Positions 25,569 to 34,351 of a stretch of DNA of 64,000 nt are shown here, piece after piece. The notes below the pieces were generated by a model. That model did no database searches, was not told where the DNA came from, and saw nothing but the letters and a program-made list of their open reading frames with translations. How positions within the stretch are numbered: the first letter of the stretch is position 1; the number at the start of each line of letters is the position of its first letter. The position numbers and the translations under genes are program-made. The DNA is from an uncultured Bacteroidales bacterium. Its GTDB lineage: Bacteria > Bacteroidota > Bacteroidia > Bacteroidales > Muribaculaceae. Location of the stretch: assembly GCA_947173955.1 (NCBI GenBank), contig CAMWHE010000001.1, positions 171,266 to 235,265 of the forward strand, written 5' to 3'.

Positions 25569-26731
25569 TACTTAGCGGCAACCGCAGCTAATGAGTTATG
25601 AAGAGGGAAAGCATACATGCCGAGCACCATATTCTTCATATACTGACGCTCTTCTTCCGTTATATCAGGAATCGTAACTTTATCAAGTTGTCCATCAATA
25701 TACCTGCGGAAGTCCTTGACATCTTCATCCGTATACTTATCTGCAAACTGCCGGCTCTTTTCCAAATAGTCGTAGGCGATATAATTGCATGGGAAAAGAT
25801 AGTATCCGCGATGGATGGTATTATCAATTATCGAGGCAATCTCATGGAAAATAGCCTGACGATCAAGATCCGGGCTGAGACGATCAAGCTTATCATTGAT
25901 ACACTCCCCGACAGTAAAGTATACCCGGCCTTTAAATCCCAGAATACCGGTCTCCATACTGAGGAGATCATCATGCTCGGATTTGTGAAAATCAGGGTCA
26001 CGACGGCGATTCAGATATTCGGCAGCCTTAAGATAATCACAAGGATCATACTCATAGGAAATTGACGTCGGAGTAATATTGAGTGACTTGATATTTTCTA
26101 CAGCAGATCCGCTTCCACTCAGCGAAAGCATTTTCAAGAGACTTTCCTGAGTAAGATCATTCGAATCCTTGGCACGGCCCTCGCGCTGAGCGATCCAAGT
26201 AGATACATGCTTATCGTCAATACAGTAATGCATATATCCGGATAATTGCTTTGCAGCCTCAAGAGCCTTGGTCAGTTTTAGATTTCTCTTGACGATAAAG
26301 CTCTTATTGATTCTTACAAGATCTTCGATCCAGCTGAATATCAACAGATTGTTTCCGATCGCAATTTCACTTGTAGGGAAACCGGCCTTAATAAGGCACA
26401 AATTAAGGAATGATGCATCAAGGACTATATCCCGATGGTTGGTCATGAACGTGACAGCCCGATCGTGGTTGAGAGTCTCAAAACCTCTTGCAAAAACACC
26501 TGACGTAGTCTTTTTGACCAGCATTTCAAGGAATGGTAACATTACCTTGATCTGAAATTCATCAGGGGCTTTAACAGCCAGAAGCTGCTGACAGAAAACA
26601 GGGTAGTCGACATCCGGCATTACATAACGCACGGCATGCTCAAACCCTGGCTCTTTAATGATATCATTAATTTTTTCAGCAAATAATTCGCTATCGTAAG
26701 GAGCTATATCTTGATATTCCTGAGGTGTCAT
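25568..26731 (-). CDS. Phospholipid/glycerol acyltransferase family protein
   Basis: A 387-residue protein. It carries an acyltransferase HxxxxD motif in MTNHRDIVLDASFLNL (about 95-110) followed by GNNLL, as in PlsB/PlsC-type enzymes that transfer acyl chains to glycerol-phosphate or related lipids. There are no clear membrane helices, and the C-terminal half is helical and unassigned. It is first in the operon acyltransferase-phosphoesterase-tex-HPPK-like. A minus-strand TAATTTTG box at 26764-26771 could be its promoter (no -33 seen). Confidence 0.8.
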   Translation of the reverse strand: MTPQEYQDIAPYDSELFAEKINDIIKEPGFEHAVRYVMPDVDYPVFCQQLLAVKAPDEFQIKVMLPFLEMLVKKTTSGVFARGFETLNHDRAVTFMTNHRDIVLDASFLNLCLIKAGFPTSEIAIGNNLLIFSWIEDLVRINKSFIVKRNLKLTKALEAAKQLSGYMHYCIDDKHVSTWIAQREGRAKDSNDLTQESLLKMLSLSGSGSAVENIKSLNITPTSISYEYDPCDYLKAAEYLNRRRDPDFHKSEHDDLLSMETGILGFKGRVYFTVGECINDKLDRLSPDLDRQAIFHEIASIIDNTIHRGYYLFPCNYIAYDYLEKSRQFADKYTDEDVKDFRRYIDGQLDKVTIPDITEEERQYMKNMVLGMYAFPLHNSLAAVAAK

Positions 26732-26836
26732 TTGTTTTTGTGTCTTCTGTTAGGTCGATATTGCAAAATTAGTGGATGCACGCACAATTATAAAATTTTT
26801 ATCACATAAAAAAACTGCCCTTTACTTATTTTAACC

Positions 26837-26844
26837 TAACTTTG
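26837..26844 (+). promoter_or_regulatory. -7 box of the esterase gene
   Basis: TAACTTTG matches TAnnTTTG and ends 6 bases before the ATG at 26851. If used, the mRNA would have almost no leader. No convincing -33 box is seen. Confidence 0.4.
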
Positions 26845-26850
26845 TCGACG

Positions 26851-27981
26851 ATGAAAAAGCTTTCTTCATATTTTATCGCCTTAATAGCAGGATGGGGTAT
26901 TGTTTCCGCTCAGCCGAGGGGACTTTCGGATTATTTTCTCAAAGAGGAATATGCCGCTCAATATTATGGAACGGAATATCGCTCCCCGCTCTATAATAGC
27001 GATGGTTCGAAAATAAAAACAGTAACCGAATGGCAAGAACAACGTTCCGCAATCAGAGCTGAATGGATGGGCATCATAGGCGAATGGCCTGAGATGGGAG
27101 CGCCCAAACCGCTCATACCAATCGACTCAGCTTATATAGGTGGGATAACTCGATATACGGTCGAATTCGAATGGCTACCGGAAGTTATTACCACAGGCTA
27201 CCTGCTTGTTCCTGACAGCATCACTGAGCCGGTCGGAGCTGTAATCACCCTTTACTATGAACCGGAAACTGCGGCAGGACTCAACACTCTGCCCCACCGG
27301 GATTTCGCACTGCAACTTGCCCGACGCGGACTTATTACTCTATCATTGGGAAGCACGGAAACAACACTTGACAAAACCTACGGCCTATATTATCCTTCAA
27401 TAGAACATGCTACAATACAGCCGCTGTCCGCTATGGCATTCGCAGCCGCCAGCGCATATGAATCTCTCGCGCTTGATCCACGGGTTGATGCTTCAAGAAT
27501 CGGTGTTATGGGACACTCCTACGGAGGGAAATGGGCCATGTTCGCAAGCTGCCTTTACGACAAATTCGCGTGCGCGGCATGGGGAGATCCGGGCCTTGTT
27601 TTCGACGAAACTAAAGGAGGTTACATCAACTATTGGGAACCGTGGTATCTCGGCTACTACCCTCCCCCATGGGAAAACACATGGAACGCGACAGGCCCTG
27701 TAGAACGCCGGGGTGCCTATGCCACACTCATTGAGAACGGACATGACCTTCACGAACTCCATGCACTAATGGCGCCAAGGCCGCTGCTTGTATCCGGAGG
27801 TTTCTCGGACGATGCGGAAAGAATGCCGGCATTATTAAAGACCCTGGAAGTTTATAACCTATACAATGCGCCTAACAGACTTGCATTTACCATGCGTCCC
27901 GACCATGCTCCCGACGAGCACTCTAACAGAATCATATACGACTTTTTCATTTATTTTCTTGCTCACCCACAATGCCGATAA
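26851..27981 (+). CDS. Secreted alpha/beta-hydrolase (esterase-like)
   Basis: A 376-residue protein from the ATG at 26851; the open frame extends three codons further to a TTG inside the promoter box, which I reject. Signal peptide MKKLSSYFIALIAGWGIVSA, cleaved near AQP. Alpha/beta-hydrolase fold with the nucleophile elbow GVMGHSYGGKWAMF (about 213-226), a likely acid in GGFSDDAER and a likely histidine in RPDHAPDEHSN. It resembles carbohydrate acetyl/methyl-esterase or dienelactone-hydrolase-like secreted enzymes; the substrate is unknown. It overlaps the next gene by 10 bases. Confidence 0.82.
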   Translation: MKKLSSYFIALIAGWGIVSAQPRGLSDYFLKEEYAAQYYGTEYRSPLYNSDGSKIKTVTEWQEQRSAIRAEWMGIIGEWPEMGAPKPLIPIDSAYIGGITRYTVEFEWLPEVITTGYLLVPDSITEPVGAVITLYYEPETAAGLNTLPHRDFALQLARRGLITLSLGSTETTLDKTYGLYYPSIEHATIQPLSAMAFAAASAYESLALDPRVDASRIGVMGHSYGGKWAMFASCLYDKFACAAWGDPGLVFDETKGGYINYWEPWYLGYYPPPWENTWNATGPVERRGAYATLIENGHDLHELHALMAPRPLLVSGGFSDDAERMPALLKTLEVYNLYNAPNRLAFTMRPDHAPDEHSNRIIYDFFIYFLAHPQCR

Positions 27982-28772
27982 TACACATTGACTCCCTGAC
28001 TACACCAGGACTTGAAGTTTACGCATCTCTGACCGAGGCACAGCTGCGAAACCGCCTTGACGAAAAAAACGGAATTTTCATAGCCGAGAGTCCTAAAGTA
28101 ATCAAGGTGGCGATAAATGCCGGCTATGAACCTATGTCCATGCTATGCGAAGAACGACACATCGCAGGCGATGCCGCATTCATTATAGAACGCTTTCCTG
28201 CGATAACTGTCTACACTGGTAGCCGCGATGTATTATCTCAACTGACCGGCTACACTCTTACACGAGGAGTCTTGTGCGCCATGAGACGCAGGGAGCTCCC
28301 CTCCGCAGGAGAACTATGTGATGGTGCAAAGCGGGTCGCCGTAATTGACGGTGTTGTCGACACGACTAACATAGGCGCGATATTCCGTTCGGCTGCCGCC
28401 TTGAATATCGATGCGGTATTACTGACGCGCACCTCATGCGATCCGCTCAACCGGCGGGCGATACGGGTTTCAATGGGAACAATTTTCCAGATACCATGGG
28501 GATGGTTAGATGATGAAGTAAGTTCTCTCAGCAGATATGGGATTAAGACTGTAGCAATGGCTCTGAGTGACAACTCCGTTTCCATCGATGATCCGGCTTT
28601 ATGTGCAGAGCCACGTCTGGCCATAATTCTGGGGACAGAAGGCGACGGACTATCAGACAAAACTATCAGCAGATGCGATTATGTTGCACGAATTCCGATG
28701 GCTCACGACGTTGATTCTCTGAATGTCGCTGCCGCATCTGCTGTCGCATTCTGGCAATTAAGAAGCCGCTGA
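27972..28772 (+). CDS. TrmH/SpoU-family RNA methyltransferase
   Basis: A 266-residue SPOUT enzyme that transfers a methyl group from SAM to ribose 2'-OH in rRNA or tRNA. The knot motifs are visible: motif 1 NIGAIFRSAAALNIDAVLL (about 134-152), motif 2 LAIILGTEGDGLSDK (about 216-230) and motif 3 IPMAHDVDSLNVAAASAVAF (about 242-261). The N-terminal about 100 residues fit the SpoU substrate-binding domain. The target base is not predictable. It starts within the end of the esterase gene and is followed by a terminator. Confidence 0.93.
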   Translation: MPIIHIDSLTTPGLEVYASLTEAQLRNRLDEKNGIFIAESPKVIKVAINAGYEPMSMLCEERHIAGDAAFIIERFPAITVYTGSRDVLSQLTGYTLTRGVLCAMRRRELPSAGELCDGAKRVAVIDGVVDTTNIGAIFRSAAALNIDAVLLTRTSCDPLNRRAIRVSMGTIFQIPWGWLDDEVSSLSRYGIKTVAMALSDNSVSIDDPALCAEPRLAIILGTEGDGLSDKTISRCDYVARIPMAHDVDSLNVAAASAVAFWQLRSR

Positions 28773-28788
28773 CTAAAGCCATATCAAT

Positions 28789-28825
28789 AAAAAAAGGGAC
28801 CGGAAAAAACTCCGATCCCTTTTTT
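28789..28825. terminator. Bidirectional terminator
   Basis: 28789-28804 pairs with 28811-28825 around an A-rich loop, with one mismatch in the stem and A/T runs on both sides. It separates the convergent methyltransferase and acyl-CoA dehydrogenase genes. Confidence 0.85.
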
Positions 28826-28843
28826 CATATAAAAGCGCGATGC

Positions 28844-30553
28844 TTATGCTTGTACGTAAAGATTCAGTTCTTCGGGCTTGAATGCTGCGATAAACGAGCT
28901 GTGCTTGATTACCTCAGCTTCAGCTATATTGGCATATACTTTAGCACTCTTAGTCATTGACTCGCTGTTATAGCGTGATGCGTCAGTAGCAAGGAGATAA
29001 GCCATAACAAGGTTGCCGGCCATCTCCACAAGGCGACGAGCCATGAAGTCGGTGTAAGCCGGATCGTTGACAGCCTGGACAGCCTCAACTGATGCTACAT
29101 ACTTCTCAACGAGTTTGTCAAGACGCTCTTTGACTCCTGCGAGCTCATCGCTGAAAGACATTGCCTTGTATAGATCCATCAGTGCGGCATATGTGCCGGT
29201 TGTGACATGGCGGATCGCTGCCACGACCTGAAGCTGAGTAGTACCTTCATAGATCGATGTGATACGTGCATCACGATATACACGTTCGCAGGCATAATCT
29301 TTCATGAAGCCGGAACCACCGTGGATCTGAATGCAGTCATAGGCATTCTGGTTGCAGTATTCGGAGCTGAGACCTTTTGCAAGGGGTGTGCAGGCATCGG
29401 CATATTTACGATATACTTTGAGCTCGGCCTTCTCTTCGGGAGTAAGCTTGCGCTCTTTCTCGATATCCTCATAAGCCTTGTAGAGGTCGACATAGCGTGC
29501 TGTTTCGTAAAGGAGACACCGGCTTGCGTCAAGCTTTGCCTTCATTACAGAAAGCATTTCATATACAGCGGGGAACTCGATGATGGGTTTGCCGAACTGC
29601 TGACGCTCCTTAGCATAAGCGAGGGCTTCGCGATAGGCGATTTCGCTGACACCTACAGACTGGGCAGCGATACCGAGGCGGGCGCCGTTCATTAGAGCCA
29701 TCACATATTTGATAAGACCCATACGACGTGAGCCGCAGAGTTCGGCTTTTGCATTTTTGTAGACGAGTTCGCAGGTGGGAGATCCCTTGATACCCATCTT
29801 ATTTTCGATACGGCGTACGGTCACACCGCCATCGCGCTTATCGTAGATGAACATAGAAAGACCGCGGCCGTCCTTGGTACCGTCCTCAGAGCGAGCAAGT
29901 ACGAGATGAATGTCGCTGTCACCATTTGTGATGAAGCGCTTAACACCATTCAGACGCCATGTGCCATCGGGCTGTTCGGTTGCCTTAAGCATCACTGACT
30001 GGAGGTCAGAACCGGCATCGGGCTCCGTGAGGTCCATCGACATGGTCTCCCCCTGACATACTCGGGTGATGTATTTTTCCTTCTGCTCTTCGCTACCGAA
30101 CTCATAAATGGTTTCAGCGCAGTCCTGGAGACCCCAGAGGTTTTCAAAGCCTGTATCGGCACGGCTCACGATGTCAGCCGCCATGATGTAGGGGGTAATC
30201 GGGAAATTGAGACCGCCCAGACGACGGGGCATTGCCATACCCATAAGGCCGGCCTTGCGGCAGAGATCAAGATTCTCGACTGTTCCGTCGGCATAGTGGG
30301 CATGACCGTCGGAGCAAGAAGCGCCCTGATGATCGACTCCCTCGGCATTTTCAGCGATTTTGCCACCGCAGATATCACCGACGATTTCGAGTACTTTGTC
30401 ATAGTTGTCCATCGCATCCGCATAATCTACGGGTGCATAATCGAATTTCTCTGCATCAGTATAGTTGCGCTCCTTAAGAGCAACAATCTTCTCCATCAGA
30501 GGATGTGACAAATGATTCTTTAAATCAGGATTGTCAGTATAAAAGTTAGCCAT
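28844..30553 (-). CDS. Acyl-CoA dehydrogenase
   Basis: A 569-residue FAD enzyme that oxidises acyl-CoA to enoyl-CoA and passes electrons to ETF. Visible: GLMGMAMPRRLGGLNFPITP (about 102-121), the FAD/acyl region SMDLTEPDAGSDLQSVM (about 172-188), ERQQFGKPIIEFPAVYEML, QIHGGSGFMKDYACERVYRD, and YEGTTQLQVV with the likely catalytic glutamate. At 569 residues it has the longer C-terminal helical extension of the DmdC/AcdA-like branch rather than the about 380-residue core. It is the last gene of the etfB-etfA-acd operon, pointing to fatty-acid or amino-acid-derived acyl-CoA turnover. Confidence 0.93.
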   Translation of the reverse strand: MANFYTDNPDLKNHLSHPLMEKIVALKERNYTDAEKFDYAPVDYADAMDNYDKVLEIVGDICGGKIAENAEGVDHQGASCSDGHAHYADGTVENLDLCRKAGLMGMAMPRRLGGLNFPITPYIMAADIVSRADTGFENLWGLQDCAETIYEFGSEEQKEKYITRVCQGETMSMDLTEPDAGSDLQSVMLKATEQPDGTWRLNGVKRFITNGDSDIHLVLARSEDGTKDGRGLSMFIYDKRDGGVTVRRIENKMGIKGSPTCELVYKNAKAELCGSRRMGLIKYVMALMNGARLGIAAQSVGVSEIAYREALAYAKERQQFGKPIIEFPAVYEMLSVMKAKLDASRCLLYETARYVDLYKAYEDIEKERKLTPEEKAELKVYRKYADACTPLAKGLSSEYCNQNAYDCIQIHGGSGFMKDYACERVYRDARITSIYEGTTQLQVVAAIRHVTTGTYAALMDLYKAMSFSDELAGVKERLDKLVEKYVASVEAVQAVNDPAYTDFMARRLVEMAGNLVMAYLLATDASRYNSESMTKSAKVYANIAEAEVIKHSSFIAAFKPEELNLYVQA

Positions 30554-30586
30554 AGCTTAATTTGTTTTCTTCTTTGAAAGCCCGGA

Positions 30587-31618
30587 TTACTTCGAGTTTT
30601 TCTTATAATACTTAATGAGCTTGGGCACGATATCCTCAACGTTGCCGGTAATCACATAGTCGGCGATTGTGTTGATGGGTGCGTTGGGATCATTGTTGAT
30701 TGAAATGATGATTGAGCTGTCCTGCATACCGGCGATGTGCTGGATCTGTCCTGAGATACCGCAGGCGATATAAAGTTTCGGACGAACGGTAACACCGGTC
30801 TGGCCGATCTGACGCTCATGCTCGATGAACCCTGCATCAACGGCCGCACGGGAAGCTCCTACTTCACCGCCAAGCACCTTGGCAAGATCGAAAAGCATAT
30901 CGAAGTTTTCCTTGCTGCCTACACCATAGCCGCCGGCAACGATGATGGGAGAATTCTTGATATTAACCTTTGACTTTTCAATCTGACGATCGATGATTTC
31001 TACAAGGAAGTCGGCATCATCAACATATTTCTTAGCGTCGAGTTCTACGACTTTACCTTTATGGTCGGGATTGAATACTTCTTTTTTCATCACACCCTCA
31101 CGCACGGTAGCCATCTGAGGACGACACTCGGGATTGACGATAGTTGCGACAATGTTACCGCCAAAAGCAGGACGGATCTGATAAAGCAGGTCGGTATATT
31201 CCTTACCTGATTTAGGATCCTTGTGCGGGCCGATCTCAAGAGCTGTGCAGTCGGCGGTAAGGCCGCTGTGCAGGCAGGAAGAAACGCGGGGGCCGAGGTC
31301 GCGACCGATGCAAGTAGCACCCATGAGACAGATCTGCGGCTTAATCTCCTTGAAGAGGTTGATCAGCACTGCTGCGTGGGGATTGGATGTATAGGGATAG
31401 AGACGCTTGTCCTCTACCTTATATACTGTATCTACTCCATAAGGGAATACCTGCTCCTCAATGCCTTCGAGTTTATCGCCGACAATAAGAGCCTGAAGCT
31501 CGACACCGAGCTTTGTAGCGAGCTGACGTCCTTTAGTCAGGAGCTCAAGGCTGACGTCGGCAATCTTGCCGTCTTCGAGCTCGCAGTAAACTATCAAATT
31601 GTTCTGTGACATAGTCAT
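30587..31618 (-). CDS. etfA: Electron transfer flavoprotein alpha subunit
   Basis: A 343-residue protein from the ATG at 31616-31618 (MTMSQNNLIVYCEL); a second ATG two codons later is also possible, and the longer open frame to 31636 would need a GTG within etfB. The C-terminal FAD domain shows IIVAGGYGVGSKENFDML (about 216-233), ASRAAVDAGFIEHERQIGQT, ACGISGQIQHIAGM and IISINNDPNAPIN. It pairs with EtfB to carry electrons from the acyl-CoA dehydrogenase to the quinone pool or ferredoxin systems. It lies 10 bases after etfB. Confidence 0.95.
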   Translation of the reverse strand: MTMSQNNLIVYCELEDGKIADVSLELLTKGRQLATKLGVELQALIVGDKLEGIEEQVFPYGVDTVYKVEDKRLYPYTSNPHAAVLINLFKEIKPQICLMGATCIGRDLGPRVSSCLHSGLTADCTALEIGPHKDPKSGKEYTDLLYQIRPAFGGNIVATIVNPECRPQMATVREGVMKKEVFNPDHKGKVVELDAKKYVDDADFLVEIIDRQIEKSKVNIKNSPIIVAGGYGVGSKENFDMLFDLAKVLGGEVGASRAAVDAGFIEHERQIGQTGVTVRPKLYIACGISGQIQHIAGMQDSSIIISINNDPNAPINTIADYVITGNVEDIVPKLIKYYKKNSK

Positions 31619-31628
31619 TCGGGATTTA

Positions 31629-32504
31629 TCAGCCACCGATGGTGTGGTTGGCGATGAGTTCTACAATAAGGTTCTCGATATCCTGGTCGTTGTTGTCGAG
31701 TCGACGGCTTTCTTTGGCGGTGAACACCACGTTTTCGATAGCCTTAACCTTCGTGGGCGAACCGGGCAGACCGATCTGTTCGGGATCTGCCTCAACAAAG
31801 GCTGCGCTCCACTCATCGATATTGAGATAAGGATGCTTTTCTACAAATTCACGTGCGTCTTCAGCAAGAGCAGCTTTCTCGCTTGTGGAGACAGCGCGTT
31901 TGTATTTCATCAGACGCTGTGCATTACGCGGACGACACTCGGCTGCTGAGCCATTGACAGTCACTACGCAAGGAAGCGGAGACTTGACGATTTCAATACC
32001 ATTCTCAAGGCGGCGTTTTACTGTAACATAGCCGTCCTTGCAGTCGAGAATCTCTTCAGCATATGTTACCTGCGGCAGGCCGAGCTTTTCTGCTATCTGG
32101 GGACCTACCTGAGCGGTATCACCATCGATAGCCTGACGGCCACCGAGGATAATGTCATAATTACCCATTTTCTTTACGGCCTGTGCGAGAGAGTAAGAGG
32201 TAGCCAGAGTGTCGGCGCCACCAAGAGCGCGGTCGGTCAGCACAATTCCACCATCAGCACCGCGATAGATAGCTTCGCGGATAACCTCGGCTGCACGGGG
32301 CAGACCCATTGTCAGCATTGTTACGGTAGAACCTGGATTGGCATCCTTGAGACGGAGAGCCTGTTCGAGGGCGTTAAGGTCTTCAGGATTGAAGATGGCG
32401 GGCAACGCGGCGCGATTGATTGTGCCATCTTCCTTCATTGCATCTTTACCCACGTTGCGAGTATCGGGAACTTGCTTGGCGAGTACTACGATGTTTAGAC
32501 TCAT
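31629..32504 (-). CDS. etfB: Electron transfer flavoprotein beta subunit
   Basis: A 291-residue protein beginning MSLNIVVLAKQVPDTRNV, the usual EtfB start, with NPEDLNALEQALRLKD (about 39-54), LGGRQAIDGDTAQVGPQIAE (about 120-139) for AMP/FAD contact, and a C-terminal arm. It is first gene of the etfB-etfA-dehydrogenase operon. A minus-strand TATTTTTG box at 32563-32570 may be its promoter, although no -33 box is clear. Confidence 0.95.
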   Translation of the reverse strand: MSLNIVVLAKQVPDTRNVGKDAMKEDGTINRAALPAIFNPEDLNALEQALRLKDANPGSTVTMLTMGLPRAAEVIREAIYRGADGGIVLTDRALGGADTLATSYSLAQAVKKMGNYDIILGGRQAIDGDTAQVGPQIAEKLGLPQVTYAEEILDCKDGYVTVKRRLENGIEIVKSPLPCVVTVNGSAAECRPRNAQRLMKYKRAVSTSEKAALAEDAREFVEKHPYLNIDEWSAAFVEADPEQIGLPGSPTKVKAIENVVFTAKESRRLDNNDQDIENLIVELIANHTIGG

Positions 32505-32562
32505 AATTTTGACTGGTTTTATAATGTTTTATTTTTCGTTCTGCTTAAAGCATAATTGTTTG

Positions 32563-32570
32563 CAAAAATA
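32563..32570 (-). promoter_or_regulatory. -7 box for the etf operon
   Basis: On the minus strand this reads TATTTTTG followed by C, about 60 bases upstream of etfB. The surrounding gap 32505-32795 is A/T-rich and holds this box and the mlaE promoter; I see no gene in it. Confidence 0.4.
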
Positions 32571-32749
32571 CATAAATTTTTCTCTAATCTTCTCTTTTTT
32601 AGCAACTATTCTGTAATAATATCACTATATGATTATCTATCAAACGTTTGCATTTGTTAAAGATTCATAACCCAGCTCTATATTACAGGGCAATCATACC
32701 TCTTACACATTATATTATAGATTTTATCATTTTTAAGATATCTGCCCGT

Positions 32750-32780
32750 ATTGACCGCGCTGATATTTTTTATACCTTTG
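32750..32780 (+). promoter_or_regulatory. Promoter of mlaE
   Basis: ATTG (32750-32753), a 19-base spacer, and TACCTTTG (32773-32780), one mismatch from the Bacteroidetes consensus. It lies 16 bases before the ATG at 32796. Confidence 0.5.
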
Positions 32781-32795
32781 CATAAAAGAATCCCT

Positions 32796-33545
32796 ATGCT
32801 TATCACTAAGTCCATATCACAGTTCGGCGACTATTGTATCTTCATGAAAAGAGTATTTGCGTTGCCTGACCGCTGGAAACACTTCTTCAAGCGCACGCTT
32901 AGCGAAATCACTAAACTCGGAGTCGATTCCGTCCCGCTTGTCGTGATCGTATCTGTCTTCATAGGCGCAGTGATCACCATACAGATGCAGCTCAACACAT
33001 CGTCGCCCCTGCTCCCGGCCTACTCCGTTGGACTTGCAACGCGGGAAATCATCCTTCTTGAGTTTTCCAACTCAATACTCTGTCTGATACTTGCAGGTAA
33101 GGTAGGATCAAACATCGCATCCGAGATAGGCACCATGCGTGTCACGGAGCAGATTGACGCTCTTGACATCATGGGAGTCAATTCGGCCAACTACCTTGTC
33201 CTCCCAAAGGTTGTGGCTTTCGTATTCTTCATCCCGGTGCTTGTCGTACTTTGTATGGGAACTGCGTTGCTGGGAGGTATCGGAGTCGCTTGGGGGACTG
33301 ACCTTATCTCGCTTCCTAAGTTTATCTACGGACTTCAGGCATTCTTCTCAGAATGGTATGTCTGGTACGGGATAATCAAGTCACTGATATTCGCTTTCAT
33401 TATATCCTCAGTCGCCTCATTCTTCGGATATTACGTCAAAGGCGGAGCGCTTGAGGTTGGTAAAGCAAGCACCAATGCCGTAGTGACAAGCAGTATTCTG
33501 ATTCTACTTTTCGACGTCATACTGACTAAATTAATGTTGCAATGA
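32796..33545 (+). CDS. mlaE: MlaE-family ABC permease (lipid transport)
   Basis: A 249-residue inner-membrane permease from the ATG at 32796; a longer open frame to 32751 would start with TTG inside the promoter. Typical MlaE content: VPLVVIVSVFIGAVITIQMQ, GKVGSNIASEIGTMRVTEQI and DALDIMGVNSANYLVLPKVV, with about five hydrophobic segments. With its ATPase it moves phospholipid between the inner membrane and outer-membrane carriers. It overlaps mlaF by ATGA. No mlaD-type MCE gene follows. Confidence 0.92.
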   Translation: MLITKSISQFGDYCIFMKRVFALPDRWKHFFKRTLSEITKLGVDSVPLVVIVSVFIGAVITIQMQLNTSSPLLPAYSVGLATREIILLEFSNSILCLILAGKVGSNIASEIGTMRVTEQIDALDIMGVNSANYLVLPKVVAFVFFIPVLVVLCMGTALLGGIGVAWGTDLISLPKFIYGLQAFFSEWYVWYGIIKSLIFAFIISSVASFFGYYVKGGALEVGKASTNAVVTSSILILLFDVILTKLMLQ

Positions 33546-34315
33546 TTGAGGTAAAAAATCTCACTAAGTCGTTTGACGGCAAGACGGTGCTTAAAGATGT
33601 CAGCGCCACTTTCTACACCGGAAAGATCAACCTGATAATAGGTCAGAGCGGATCAGGCAAGACGGTGCTGATGAAGAGCCTTGTCGGGCTTGTAAGACCC
33701 GAAGAGGGGGAAATCCTTTACGACGGTCGCGACTTCCTCAAAATGGATGCCCGACAGACCAAAGAGATACGTAAGGAGATCGGAATGCTATTTCAGGGAT
33801 CGGCACTCTTCGATTCTGAAACGGTTTTGGGCAATGTGCTTTTCCCGCTTTCCATGTTCTCCGACATGACACCTGCCGAACAACTCGAAAGAGCGCACTT
33901 CTGCCTCCGGCGCGTCAACCTCGAGGGAGCGGAAGACAAGTATCCTTCAGAGATATCCGGTGGTATGCAGAAGCGTGTGGCCATTGCACGCGCCATTGCC
34001 CTCAACCCCCGCTATCTCTTCTGCGATGAACCCAACTCGGGACTCGATCCCAAGACTTCCATCGTGATAGACAAACTGCTTAGCGACATCACTCACGAAT
34101 ACGGGATCACCACGATAATCAATACCCATGATATGAACTCAGTACTGGGTATCGGCGAGAATATTGTCTTTATCAACAAGGGACATCGCGAATGGATCGG
34201 AGATAAGGACAAAATATTCCACACCTCCAACGAAGCTCTGAATGAATTTGTCTTTGCGACCCGACTATTTCAGGAAGTAAAAGACTATATCGTCCACAAC
34301 AGCTGTCAGGACTGA
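33542..34315 (+). CDS. mlaF: MlaF-family ABC ATPase
   Basis: A 257-residue ATP-binding subunit. Walker A GQSGSGKTVLMKSLVG (about 37-52), Q-loop GMLFQGSALFDSE, signature SGGMQKRVAIARAI (about 139-152), Walker B YLFCDEPNSGLDP, and the switch histidine in IINTHDMNSV. The start overlaps the mlaE stop (ATGA), so the two are translated together. The expected MCE substrate-binding partner must be encoded elsewhere. Confidence 0.94.
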   Translation: MIEVKNLTKSFDGKTVLKDVSATFYTGKINLIIGQSGSGKTVLMKSLVGLVRPEEGEILYDGRDFLKMDARQTKEIRKEIGMLFQGSALFDSETVLGNVLFPLSMFSDMTPAEQLERAHFCLRRVNLEGAEDKYPSEISGGMQKRVAIARAIALNPRYLFCDEPNSGLDPKTSIVIDKLLSDITHEYGITTIINTHDMNSVLGIGENIVFINKGHREWIGDKDKIFHTSNEALNEFVFATRLFQEVKDYIVHNSCQD

Positions 34316-34351
34316 CCTGATCGATCAGACATTATATAATAGGAATTTACC

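Noticed and set aside
34317..34328. 12-base palindrome CTGATCGATCAG as an operator or terminator
   Set aside because: Too short and without a T-run; a single chance palindrome between mlaF and the next gene is expected.
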